The translations under genes and the position numbers were made by a program. A model generated the notes under the pieces. That model worked only from the letters and a program-made list of their open reading frames with translations, did not search any database and was not told the DNA's origin. A DNA stretch of 64,000 bases from Zunongwangia endophytica (lineage in GTDB: Bacteria; Bacteroidota; Bacteroidia; Flavobacteriales; Flavobacteriaceae). The DNA lies in the NCBI RefSeq assembly GCF_030409505.1, contig NZ_JAUFPZ010000002.1, forward strand, positions 124,001 to 188,000, given 5' to 3'. Shown in pieces: positions 54,559 through 62,258 of the stretch. How positions within the stretch are numbered: the stretch's first letter is position 1; each line of letters begins with the position of its first letter.

Positions 54559-54798
54559 TTATTTTCTCGAATTCAGCTCCTTTTTAATTTTGTTCATATT
54601 TATTAACAGTAAAGGAAGAATTGCACTACAAGAAATTGCAACAGTAATAGAAGCAACAAATGTCGAATTGTTCTCTTTCATTATTAACCCATAGATTGAA
54701 ATTACAATTAATAGTGTCAATACAAAAATAAGAGCTATTGTAATACCTTTAAGTAAATTTAAATTTGATTCTAATTGTTCATTAGTTTTGTTTTTCAT
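54559..54798 (-). CDS. Cassette 5: two-TM small membrane protein, unknown
   Basis: A 79-aa protein starting at the ATG at 54798 (MKNKTNEQLESNLNLLKGI). The longer frame would run through the attC site and is unlikely. It has two hydrophobic helices (about residues 17-37 and 46-67) and a basic tail KIKKELNSRK. It is probably co-transcribed with the four-TM protein 18 bases downstream. Confidence 0.55.
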   Translation of the reverse strand: MKNKTNEQLESNLNLLKGITIALIFVLTLLIVISIYGLIMKENNSTFVASITVAISCSAILPLLLINMNKIKKELNSRK

Positions 54799-54815
54799 GT
54801 CATTATTTTTAGCTT

Positions 54816-54949
54816 GTTGCCAACGGTATTGAGTATGGCCAGTTGCGGGTTGGTTAGCCAGATTTTGTCCGTTTAAAATAAATATAGCTAAAAACATCGA
54901 ATATCGATTAAGTATTTAGCTGCAATTGGCTATACGCGTTGTTGTGTGC
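54816..54949 (-). repeat. attC site 6
   Basis: GTTGCCAAC (54816-54824) to GTTGTGTGC (54941-54949). It is a near copy of site 1, sharing TCCGTTTAAAATAAATATAG and the CTATACGCGTT arm. Confidence 0.82.
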
Positions 54950-54957
54950 TGTACCGT

Positions 54958-55764
54958 CTAGTTAGTTGTAACCTTTATAACTCCATATTTGCCATTTTCT
55001 CCGTAAAGAATTTTAGAATTATCACTTATTATTTTATAATTCTCTACATCGGATATTTTTAGGTTATTTAGATCCCCAAAGTATTTTATTTTATTATTAA
55101 TTAAAACCAAAGGCATTTTAGTAGGCTCAGTTTTATTATTAATTTTAAGTATTGATTTAATTTCAGGTTCTAATTTTCGATAGAAATTTGATTTGTTTTT
55201 TCGGGGTATGTAATCAAGTTTTAAAGATGACATTCCAATCCTGTAATTACCAGCAGGAAGCGTATGGATTATCTCTTTTTTTACTTTATTAATTGAGTTT
55301 TCTATTTTGATTGTCTCAAGGATCTCTTCTAAATTCGCATTCCTATTAAATGATATTATTCGATACCGCTTAGAGTTTTTCAATTCTATAATAATAGGAA
55401 ATGCATCTATAGCATATTTGTTATCTTGATTTGAATCTAAAATTTTTTCTATTAGTTCAAATTCGGATTTTAGATCACTTTCACTTCTAAACTTCTTTTG
55501 TTTAATAATTTCTTTTTTTGAATTGGAAGTGTGAAAAGTATAAATAGCTTCTTTTTCTTTTAATAAAATAATTTCATTTGATTTCCAGATCCTTATTGCT
55601 TGACTTTTATCTTCTCGAATATCTTCAATATTATATTTAGCTATTAATGAATCCAAATTCTTATAGAAATTATGTGAGATTTCATTTTCAAATTTATTTG
55701 TTTTTTGTTGAGCTATAGAAGTAAAGAAAATTAAGCTAAAAGTAACAAGAATTAGGGTTTTCAT
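54958..55764 (-). CDS. Cassette 6: secreted protein with TonB-plug-like C-terminal segment
   Basis: A 268-aa protein with a signal peptide (LILVTFSLIFFTSIAQQ) and a Lys/Asn-rich middle. The end VENYKIISDNSKILYGENGK with YGVIKVTTN resembles the plug-domain signature of TonB-dependent receptors (LYGxxxxxGVIxITT), seen also in Bacteroidota proteins that carry only this piece. It may interact with envelope partners. The start lies 28 bases from site 7. Confidence 0.6.
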   Translation of the reverse strand: MKTLILVTFSLIFFTSIAQQKTNKFENEISHNFYKNLDSLIAKYNIEDIREDKSQAIRIWKSNEIILLKEKEAIYTFHTSNSKKEIIKQKKFRSESDLKSEFELIEKILDSNQDNKYAIDAFPIIIELKNSKRYRIISFNRNANLEEILETIKIENSINKVKKEIIHTLPAGNYRIGMSSLKLDYIPRKNKSNFYRKLEPEIKSILKINNKTEPTKMPLVLINNKIKYFGDLNNLKISDVENYKIISDNSKILYGENGKYGVIKVTTN

Positions 55765-55791
55765 TTATAAGTTGATTTTGAAAGGTATTGA

Positions 55792-55990
55792 ACACAACGT
55801 GATTGTATATGAAAAGTAGCGTTTAAATTAGTGATTATTTTTCCGTTATAAAACAAGCCAAAACTTTTGCATTTTGATTTTATCTTTACTTTTCAAAAAG
55901 CCAAATCAAAAGATTTGTCGACTTACCAAATATACCGAAAATTTCGTTTTAGAAAAGATGCAGCTATTTTTTATATACGTTGTTGGCAGT
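55792..55990 (-). repeat. attC site 7
   Basis: ACACAAC (55792-55798) to GTTGGCAGT (55982-55990), long type with TGTATATGAAAAGTAGCG and AGCTATTTTTTATATACG. GTTGGCAGT is mirrored by ACTGCCAAC at site 8. Confidence 0.82.
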
Positions 55991-56000
55991 AGTGTTTTTT

Positions 56001-56828
56001 CTAGAACAAACTTAATTGATTTTCCTTTAGTGGATAGAAGACTCCAATTATAACAAAAGGATTATGTGCTTTTCTCATATGCCATTGTTTTGTAGTCCCA
56101 ACGAAAAAATAAATATCATTCTTTTTTATAAATTCTGTTTCATATTTATTTTTTACAGCATCCAAAGCTAAAGAAACATTCCCTTCATAAAAACTTAAAG
56201 ATTTCCAATATAGCGCTCCAATTTCCCAATCTTCAATCATTAATCTTCTTATTTTCCCCGTTACATCTTTAAATTTGTAATAAAATTTAAACGGCAATTT
56301 TGGAATTAAGATTTCTGGTTTTTTGTCTTGACTAAATAAATCACCTTGTTTTCTCAATTCTTTCCATTCATTTTTCCATTCAGGGTCATCTTTTTGAAAT
56401 TCAATACCTATTATTTCTGTAGGTTTAAAAGTTGCTAAAGATTTGTATTTAGGCTCTCTACATTCTAAAATAAGCTCATCAAAATTTTTATAAACATTTT
56501 GTAAGCAATATTGTTTTCTCAAATACCAATTAGATTTTGTGTCTAAGCGCTTTATTACTTTTAAATCTTTAAAATCATAATTTTTTGGAGAATAGCTTTC
56601 TGGTCTAAAATCATCTGTTCTTCTTTCTAAATCAATTTCAATCCAGTTATACTTGAAAGAACTCATTTTACCCGATTTTCTTTGGCCTAATAAAAAGCTC
56701 AGAGGAACAGGATATATTCTAATCCAACTACCATCTTCTAATATTCCAGCGGTACAAACCAATTCATCATAACTTCTTGATGGTAATGGATATGTATTTA
56801 CTGTTAGTAAGACTTTGGTAAGTGCCAT
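56001..56828 (-). CDS. Cassette 7: unknown partner of the Panacea-like/DUF488 protein
   Basis: A 275-aa soluble protein with no recognised family. Distinctive segments are LLTVNTYPLPSRSYDELVCT, GSWIRIYPVPLSFL, RRLMIEDWEIGALYW and a C-terminal FVGTTKQWHMRKAHNPFVII. It lies 4 bases after the stop of the DUF488 gene, so the two form one operon filling the cassette. A joint toxin-antitoxin or defence function is possible; no catalytic motif is clear. Confidence 0.65.
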   Translation of the reverse strand: MALTKVLLTVNTYPLPSRSYDELVCTAGILEDGSWIRIYPVPLSFLLGQRKSGKMSSFKYNWIEIDLERRTDDFRPESYSPKNYDFKDLKVIKRLDTKSNWYLRKQYCLQNVYKNFDELILECREPKYKSLATFKPTEIIGIEFQKDDPEWKNEWKELRKQGDLFSQDKKPEILIPKLPFKFYYKFKDVTGKIRRLMIEDWEIGALYWKSLSFYEGNVSLALDAVKNKYETEFIKKNDIYFFVGTTKQWHMRKAHNPFVIIGVFYPLKENQLSLF

Positions 56829-56832
56829 TATA

Positions 56833-57714
56833 TCATATGTGCTTAATCTCTAAATTATGCTGAATTTCACCAATAGATTCTGATAGCGGTAATCTGTGAC
56901 ATTGGCAAATATCGGCTTCAAAACAAGTTAGAGCAACCCTATTATATTTATTTACAAGGTTAAGAATTATGTTTTGATTATCTTTTGTTTTCTCTAAAGT
57001 TGTATTTTTATAATCTTCAAATAGTAAATCATAGTCTTCTTGATTTTCTAGTTTTCTTCTTTTGCTAGAGTCAATCCCTACTTCTGGAATATGTAAATAT
57101 TCTATCCCTAAGTTTTCACAATATTTTTTAAGTAAGGTTTTGCTAAAACCAAATTTCATACTTAAAGGATTTTTACGAACATCAATTAAAAGTTTAATAT
57201 TATTTTTTACTAATTTATTTAAATAATTCTCTAATGATATTCCTTCGTAACCAATAGTAAAAAGTGTTTTTTTCTTTTGTTTTGGTTTAGCTTCCACAAT
57301 TCTCTTGAAAAATTTTTCATTCAGTACTTGTTCTGCGATTGTACTATTAATCGCAAAATAAGGAAAATTGATGTAAGTATGTTGTATTAAAGCATCATTA
57401 TTCATTTCTCCATATGTAATGACTGTATTAACCAATAATTTTTTATCTGCCGGTTTTAATAATTTTATATAGTCTTTTTCATCATTTTTTACGTAACCGT
57501 TTTCCTTATTTAATAAGTATTCTTTTTTTATCATTGTTTTCAAATCAGCACTAGCAGAATATGAATAACAACCATATTTATATGGAACAAATTCATATTC
57601 AGGTTTTTGCTTTCTCTGACTATATAAAAAAAGTAGTTTTTGGAGCTTAGTTTTTTCCACTTCACCACCCAAAAGCTGTAATAATGACAATATAATTTTT
57701 CTTCTATAAAACAT
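56833..57714 (-). CDS. Cassette 7: Panacea-like N-terminus fused to DUF488
   Basis: A 293-aa protein started at the ATG at 57714 (MFYRRKIILSLLQLLGGEVE); an upstream ATG would overlap the promoter box. Residues 1-90 resemble the Panacea/SocA-like domain (KTKLQKLLFLYSQ, FVPYKYGCYS), an antitoxin fold in some families. From about 140 the protein is DUF488 (LFTIGYEGISLENYLNKLV, LLIDVRKNPLSMKFGFSK, ICQCHRLPLSESI). It precedes an unknown gene by 4 bases. Confidence 0.72.
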   Translation of the reverse strand: MFYRRKIILSLLQLLGGEVEKTKLQKLLFLYSQRKQKPEYEFVPYKYGCYSYSASADLKTMIKKEYLLNKENGYVKNDEKDYIKLLKPADKKLLVNTVITYGEMNNDALIQHTYINFPYFAINSTIAEQVLNEKFFKRIVEAKPKQKKKTLFTIGYEGISLENYLNKLVKNNIKLLIDVRKNPLSMKFGFSKTLLKKYCENLGIEYLHIPEVGIDSSKRRKLENQEDYDLLFEDYKNTTLEKTKDNQNIILNLVNKYNRVALTCFEADICQCHRLPLSESIGEIQHNLEIKHI

Positions 57715-57718
57715 TTTG

Positions 57719-57726
57719 CAAATGTA
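57719..57726 (-). promoter_or_regulatory. -7 element of the DUF488 operon
   Basis: TACATTTG on the minus strand matches TAnnTTTG. Only four bases separate it from the ATG at 57714, so the transcript would be leaderless or nearly so. No clear -33 is visible. Confidence 0.45.
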
Positions 57727-57762
57727 CCTCATAAAAGATTCTTACTAAAATTTTTTCACATT

Positions 57763-57898
57763 ACTGCCAACGTCTTCGTATAATCGTCAGTTGCTGGTTG
57801 GTTGAAAACTAAGATAACTAAAATTACTGAATTTTATGCTTGCTTGATTTTATCCGAATTACACAAAGCCGCAATTGCTATTATACGTTGTTGTAAAA
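57763..57898 (-). repeat. attC site 8
   Basis: ACTGCCAAC (57763-57771) to GTTGTAAAA (57890-57898); the arms TCGTATAATCGTCAGTTGCTGG and CCGCAATTGCTATTATACG pair imperfectly. Confidence 0.8.
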
Positions 57899-58515
57899 TG
57901 TAGCGACACGTTCTGATAAACAATATTTCCTTTTTTCTTATCTTTAAATTCTTGTTTTTTTTTAATGAATATGAATTTTATCAGATTTCATCTTTTTTAG
58001 ATTTATAGAGCGGGAGAGAAGCTTTTGAGCGTTAAAATCGATGGTAATTTTTTATAATTTAAAGTTTATCCAGCGTTGGTTTTTTAATTTTTAAGTTGAT
58101 TTTTCAATTTGAATTTTGGGAGAGATTGATTCCGCGCAATGCTAGACTTTTTTAGCTTTTATATATTATTTAATTTCATTCTCCAGCCAGGTTAGTTGTC
58201 CGTTATGTTGAAAGCTAGAAAACTAATGTCTAATTATGCAATTTCGCCAATATTTTCTGATTTATTATCCGCGGTGTTGCTAATCTTTTAAGTTCTAATT
58301 TTGTTCTGAGTGAATTTGAGAGCGTGATTTTGTCAGTTTAGATTTTAAATAATTAGTTCTGATTTTATCGAATATTGAATATAATTTTCTTTGTTTAGAT
58401 TAGTTTTAGAGCGTGAATTGTCCGTTTTTGTTTGTAAGAATATTATCCGATTTGATCTAATTTTACCCATTTGCGCTCAGTTCGGTTTTTGATAGCGATT
58501 TTGTCAGGAGCTATT
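57899..58515 (-). other. ORF-less cassette with a recurring GAGCG motif
   Basis: About 620 bases bounded by GTTGTAAAA (site 8) and TTTTACAAC (site 9), with no frame longer than about 60 codons on either strand. The + strand is strongly T-rich (A-rich on the transcribed minus strand). A motif recurs: AGAGCGGGAGAG (58007), GAGAGCGTGATTTTGTCAG (58318), AGAGCGTGAATTGTCCG (58408) and GATAGCGATTTTGTCAG (58491). This looks like a non-coding cassette or a decayed gene. Confidence 0.6.
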
Positions 58516-58651
58516 TTTTACAACTGTTTCGGCTATGAGTAGTTGCGTGGTTTTGCACGAAACTTTGCAAGTACATACCAAACTGAAAATCCGCAAGGAT
58601 TTTCAGAAGTAGTCGAGAACAAGCAATTACTTATAGCCATTGTTGGCAGTT
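58516..58651 (-). repeat. attC site 9
   Basis: TTTTACAAC (58516-58524) to GTTGGCAGT (58643-58651). Arms CGGCTATGAGTAGTTGCGTGG and TTACTTATAGCCATTG; near copy of site 13. Confidence 0.82.
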
Positions 58652-58656
58652 CGTTG

Positions 58657-59481
58657 TTATTCCTTAAGTTCAATTTTCTGTCGTTTTGATTTGGTAAACT
58701 CCTTATTCAAATCAAGTTGAATTACATTTTTATTACTCAATTTATAGGATAGAAAAAATTTGTTGTCCGTAATATCAATAAATGAGGTATAAACTGTTCC
58801 TCCGCTTCTTCCGTTCTCAAGTTCTCTTGCAGGCTGTCCAGCTTGTCCGAAAGTATTCCCAACCCTTAAAAGGTTGATTTCCTCTCCATTATCTTCAAGT
58901 TCCGAAATCCTGTTTTCAATGCTCTCATACCGATAGCAAGGATAATTACCCGCTTCTGGTTCAGACAAGAGATAATTGGTCATAATCAATTTGTTATCCT
59001 TAATCCAATGAAGTTTTCTTTTGCCATCTACCCATTCTACTACAACTGCTTTTCCCGTTTTATCTCCGAACATAATATGGCTTTTGTTTAACGCTATTTT
59101 CTCTCTTTCCAAAAATTTCAGTGCTTCGTCAACTGTTGAGCAATTCGCTAAAATTTTGTCTCCCAAGTTATTTTTTGGGTTTCCGTATCCTTTGATTTTC
59201 TGTTGTTCAGGTGTAACGGCAGCATCAAAAAAAAGACCTTCTTCATTAATGCCTCCTTGGGCGAATTTGTCCCATCCGTACCATAATCTTGCAAATTTGT
59301 TCTTTGACTTTGGTTCAATTTGAATGTACGCATCCACGTCCAAAAAGTAATCTTCACTATTAACGGCATATATTTTCCCTGTCGCTGAATCAATGTAATA
59401 AAGTACCGAACAGGCAGTTGATATTTTGGGCATCATTAATATTCCCAAGAACATTATCAGTATTAATCTAAATCTTTTCAT
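58657..59481 (-). CDS. Cassette 9: secreted Ntn-type linear amide C-N hydrolase
   Basis: A 274-aa protein with a signal peptide (LILIMFLGILMMPKISTA) directly followed by Cys, the expected nucleophile of the choloylglycine hydrolase/penicillin V acylase (Ntn, C59-like) family: CSVLYYIDSATGKIYAVNSE. Other marks are ARLWYGWDKFAQGGINEEGL and the conserved Asn-containing IMTNYLLSEP. The likely substrates are amides such as N-acyl amino acids or lactones. Its stop lies 5 bases from the site 9 boundary. Confidence 0.82.
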   Translation of the reverse strand: MKRFRLILIMFLGILMMPKISTACSVLYYIDSATGKIYAVNSEDYFLDVDAYIQIEPKSKNKFARLWYGWDKFAQGGINEEGLFFDAAVTPEQQKIKGYGNPKNNLGDKILANCSTVDEALKFLEREKIALNKSHIMFGDKTGKAVVVEWVDGKRKLHWIKDNKLIMTNYLLSEPEAGNYPCYRYESIENRISELEDNGEEINLLRVGNTFGQAGQPARELENGRSGGTVYTSFIDITDNKFFLSYKLSNKNVIQLDLNKEFTKSKRQKIELKE

Positions 59482-59509
59482 TCCTCATTCGTTTTGTTTC
59501 TTCGCAATG

Positions 59510-59644
59510 ACTGCCAACGTCTGCGGATATCGAAAGTAGCCATTTAATTACTGGCTAGTCTGTTATCACTGTTTAGAGTAAAAATACTAAAACTTTTCCA
59601 ATAGACCTCCATTTGGCTATTTTCGATGATCCGCTGTTGTGTGC
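59510..59644 (-). repeat. attC site 10
   Basis: ACTGCCAAC (59510-59518) to GTTGTGTGC (59636-59644); arms GCGGATATCGAAAGTAGCC and GGCTATTTTCGATGATCCGC pair well. Confidence 0.82.
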
Positions 59645-60035
59645 AGTAATTTTTTGAACTGTCCTTAGCAGCGACCTTTTAAAGATCATTATGTTAGTCT
59701 ATTTCAATCATTCAAAAAATTACGGAGTAAGCGCGGCGCAATCATTTAAAGGGTATGTTTTTGACAATAATTGCTCATTATCAAGGTCGGGACTGATATG
59801 CGCAGTTATTGCCAAAATTCTAGGATCAAAGTAAGATAGGGGAGTCCGTAGCCTTGCTCCATTGTGATTAAGGCTTTTATACGAGTTCGCTCGTATTTGA
59901 AAGTGCACTTTCATACGATCTCATCGAAAAGCCTGGGTTGAGGAATTGCCATTCCCCAACTATCACACTTACGCAAGGCTACGTCCTTTATTGATTCTAG
60001 AAAATACTCCTTTTGGTGTAAAAGCCGCGCTTATT
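59645..60035. ncRNA. ORF-less cassette with nested inverted repeats (candidate structured RNA)
   Basis: No credible ORF. Nested stems: TAAGCGCGGC/GCCGCGCTTA (59728-59737/60024-60033); CGTAGCCTTGC/GCAAGGCTACG (59847-59857/59973-59983); TGTGAT/ATCACA (59863-59868/59962-59967); AGGCTTTT/AAAAGCCT (59871-59878/59927-59934). Inside are the hairpin ATACGAG-TTCG-CTCGTAT (59879-59896) and the 16-bp palindrome TGAAAGTGCACTTTCA (59898-59913). A further hairpin GTTGAGGAAT/ATTCCCCAAC spans 59937-59960. The nesting resembles a folded multibranch RNA. The family is unknown and the strand is not determined. Confidence 0.55.
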
Positions 60036-60175
60036 GCTCACAACGGTCTCGTATATTCGTCAGTTGTGGCAATGAAGATACGGATTTGTCCGATAAAGTA
60101 TTTTTTGTTCCTGGTTTCTATTAAACTTTCTTTTAGCACAATGGCCGCAATTGCGAATATGCGTTGTTATAAGCC
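60036..60175 (-). repeat. attC site 11
   Basis: GCTCACAAC (60036-60044) to GTTATAAGCC (60166-60175). The R'' side matches the opening of the preceding cassette (GTTGTGTGC) only over GTTGTG, the weakest boundary pair of the set. Arms CGTATATTCGTCAGTTGTGG and CCGCAATTGCGAATATGCG. Confidence 0.75.
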
Positions 60176-60214
60176 GTTTTGAAAAAACTATATTTGAATT
60201 AAATTAAAAATTAA

Positions 60215-61051
60215 ATGTTAGATAAAATAAAGATTTTAACTCTAAAAGCTTTGATGCATGATGAGCAATTGATGTACGGGTTGGTTTTGAAAGGAGGAAA
60301 TGCTTTGCAGTTGGTTTATGATATAACAGACAGGGCTTAAATGGATATTGATTTTTCGATTGAAGGGGATTTTTCGGATTTGGACTACAATAGAATTAAT
60401 GGAGCTTTGGATGCACTTTTAAATGATGAATTTCATAAAGAGAATTTAATAGCTTTTGATATTAGGTTTAAAGAAAAGCCAAAAACTAATAAAGTCAAGG
60501 AATGGAAAGGATATAATATTGAATTTAAGATTGCTCATAAAGAAAATTGGTATGATGAAGATTTAGATAAAACAAGAAGGGAAGCTATCAAGATACTTGG
60601 ACAATCTACTAAATTTTCGATTGATATAAGTAGTTTTGAATATATCCAGAGCGCAAAGAAACACGATCTTGATGGTACTGTACTTATGGTATATACTCCA
60701 GCAATGATTGTAATTGAAAAATTAAGAGCACTCTGTCAATCTATTCCAGAATATCAGAAAATTGTTTCTACTGCTAGAACAAAAGGAAGGGCTAGAGATT
60801 TTTATGATATTTGGAATATTTGTAATCAATTCTCCATGGATCTTTCTACTGAAGAAAATAAGAATTTAATGAAAGAAATATTCCAAGCCAAAAGGGTGCC
60901 AATTGAATTTTTAGGATTACTTAATGAGTATCATGATTTGCAGAAGGAAAACTGGAGCAGTGTCGAGGATACATTAGGTTCAGAGAATTTGGGATTTGAT
61001 TTTTATTTTGAATATGTAATGGATTTAATTGAAAGAATCAAAATCCTTTAG
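60215..61051 (+). pseudogene. AbiEii/AbiGii-type nucleotidyltransferase toxin with premature stop
   Basis: One frame from ATG 60215 gives MLDKIKILTLKALMHDEQLM, LVLKGGNALQLVYDITDRA, then a TAA stop (60338-60340), then MDIDFSIEGDFSDLDY and onward to RGRARDFYDIWNICNQFS and 61051. The GG(N/T)AL and DxD motifs of the nucleotidyltransferase lie on opposite sides of the stop. Relatives usually have Ser at this point, and TCA to TAA is a single change. The remainder is intact, so the inactivation looks recent. Re-initiation at the ATG directly after the stop would lack the GG motif. Confidence 0.8.
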
Positions 61052-61919
61052 GATAGAATATTTTCCAATCTTGATCAAATTCCTTATTTGAAATATTATA
61101 AGTAAGATAAAAATTATAATTGGTTATTTTATTTTGAAAAATTCTTAATTCTTCTTGATTATAATTTGCTTTATTTAAATAAAAACCAATTAACTGATGA
61201 TAAGGATAAGTGTAATCTAAAGTATTTAAATATCGCTCTAATTTAACTAAATCTACTTTCTTTTTTGCTGCTGAAAAAGCATCTAATACCTCAAATACAC
61301 CTCCAGAATATGCAGGTCTTATTGCTATATCTAATAGTGTTCTTTCTAAATCAGTATACCTTAGACCGTTTTTAGTAATCACACCAACATTATCTAATGT
61401 AAAATTTTTCTGAATTAAGTAAATTCTGTAATTCTCTTTTTCAGATTTATAAATTTCAGATGTTTGTCGCTGCTTTTTTGAAAAAGCTTTATCAATGCTA
61501 TCTTGAGATAATTTAACTATGGTTTTTTGTGTTACTCTGTCATCACTTTTTAGAAAACTTATATAAATGGATTTAGGTATTTGTAGAGTTAATTCATGGA
61601 TGGCCATTGCTGTATAGTTACTTAGATAACCATCTTTTTTTATTGTAAGAGCAATGTCGTAAAAATTACCATTTTGTTTTGAGAGAATGGTTTTTATTGA
61701 TCCAGATACTTGATGTTTTAGTTTAGTTGAGTTGAGAATGTTATTATCAGCTAAAAACTTTATAAAGTGTTTTGAATTTCTATAGGTGGCTATTTTCCAA
61801 TCGAATCTTTTATTTTCGAATATTATTGACAAATCATGTGTAGTAAATGCTTTCTCATTTATTTGAGAAAAATATTCTTTTATACTGGGTTGGGCTGCCT
61901 CAAATGATTCTTTTCGCAT
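61038..61919 (-). CDS. AbiEi-type antitoxin / transcriptional regulator
   Basis: A 293-aa protein with an N-terminal winged-helix-like region (FTTHDLSIIFENKRFDWKIA) and an AbiEi-type C-terminal domain (DNVGVITKNGLRYTDLERTL with LDIAIRPAYSGG). It would bind its own promoter, consistent with the two palindromes upstream (61933-61958 and 62028-62053). It is convergent with the toxin gene and overlaps it by 14 bases, unlike the usual AbiEi-AbiEii operon order. Confidence 0.8.
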   Translation of the reverse strand: MRKESFEAAQPSIKEYFSQINEKAFTTHDLSIIFENKRFDWKIATYRNSKHFIKFLADNNILNSTKLKHQVSGSIKTILSKQNGNFYDIALTIKKDGYLSNYTAMAIHELTLQIPKSIYISFLKSDDRVTQKTIVKLSQDSIDKAFSKKQRQTSEIYKSEKENYRIYLIQKNFTLDNVGVITKNGLRYTDLERTLLDIAIRPAYSGGVFEVLDAFSAAKKKVDLVKLERYLNTLDYTYPYHQLIGFYLNKANYNQEELRIFQNKITNYNFYLTYNISNKEFDQDWKIFYPKGF

Positions 61920-61932
61920 TATTATTACTATT

Positions 61933-61958
61933 TACTATAATCGTATACGATTATAGTA
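61933..61958. promoter_or_regulatory. Operator palindrome 1 of the AbiEi-like gene
   Basis: A 26-bp perfect palindrome with the core AATCGTATACGATT. It lies between the -7 box (61961-61968) and the antitoxin ATG, so it overlaps the expected transcription start. Confidence 0.8.
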
Positions 61959-61960
61959 TG

Positions 61961-61968
61961 CAAAGGTA
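61961..61968 (-). promoter_or_regulatory. -7 element of the AbiEi-like gene
   Basis: TACCTTTG on the minus strand matches TAnnTTTG and lies 41 bases before the ATG. Confidence 0.65.
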
Positions 61969-62027
61969 TTAATAAAAATGCAAATATTCAAGTTAGTTTT
62001 TATCGTATTTAGCGAAATAATACTATA

Positions 62028-62053
62028 TCGTGTTATCGTATACGATAACACGA
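62028..62053. promoter_or_regulatory. Operator palindrome 2 of the AbiEi-like gene
   Basis: A second 26-bp perfect palindrome sharing the 12-base core ATCGTATACGAT with operator 1; the flanks differ. It is about 95 bases upstream of operator 1, centre to centre. Confidence 0.75.
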
Positions 62054-62116
62054 CGCTAAGGTAAAGGTTTTATTTTTAAAAATCAAATTATATAAATCAA
62101 ATTTTCTATGAAAAAT

Positions 62117-62253
62117 GGCTTATAACGTGATTGTGTATGATTTCGTTGCGTGTTTGAGCACTAAAGTTAACAAATAAATCACAGATAGAAAGTCCGTGAG
62201 GACTTTCGTAAGTAGACTAGAACTAGCAATGAATTATACACGGTGTTGGCAAC
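62117..62253 (-). repeat. attC site 12
   Basis: GGCTTATAAC (62117-62126) to GTTGGCAAC (62245-62253). Internal stem AGAAAGTCCGTGAGGACTTTC; arms TTGTGTATGATTTCGTTGCG and AGCAATGAATTATACACGG. GTTGGCAAC mirrors GTTGCCAAC at site 13. Confidence 0.82.
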
Positions 62254-62258
62254 AGTTT

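Noticed and set aside
59720..60182. Two short frames (64 codons minus, 78 codons plus) in the structured cassette
   Set aside because: Both run through inverted repeats, and one crosses attC site 11. The sequence has no protein-like pattern or start signals, so the repeats explain them.
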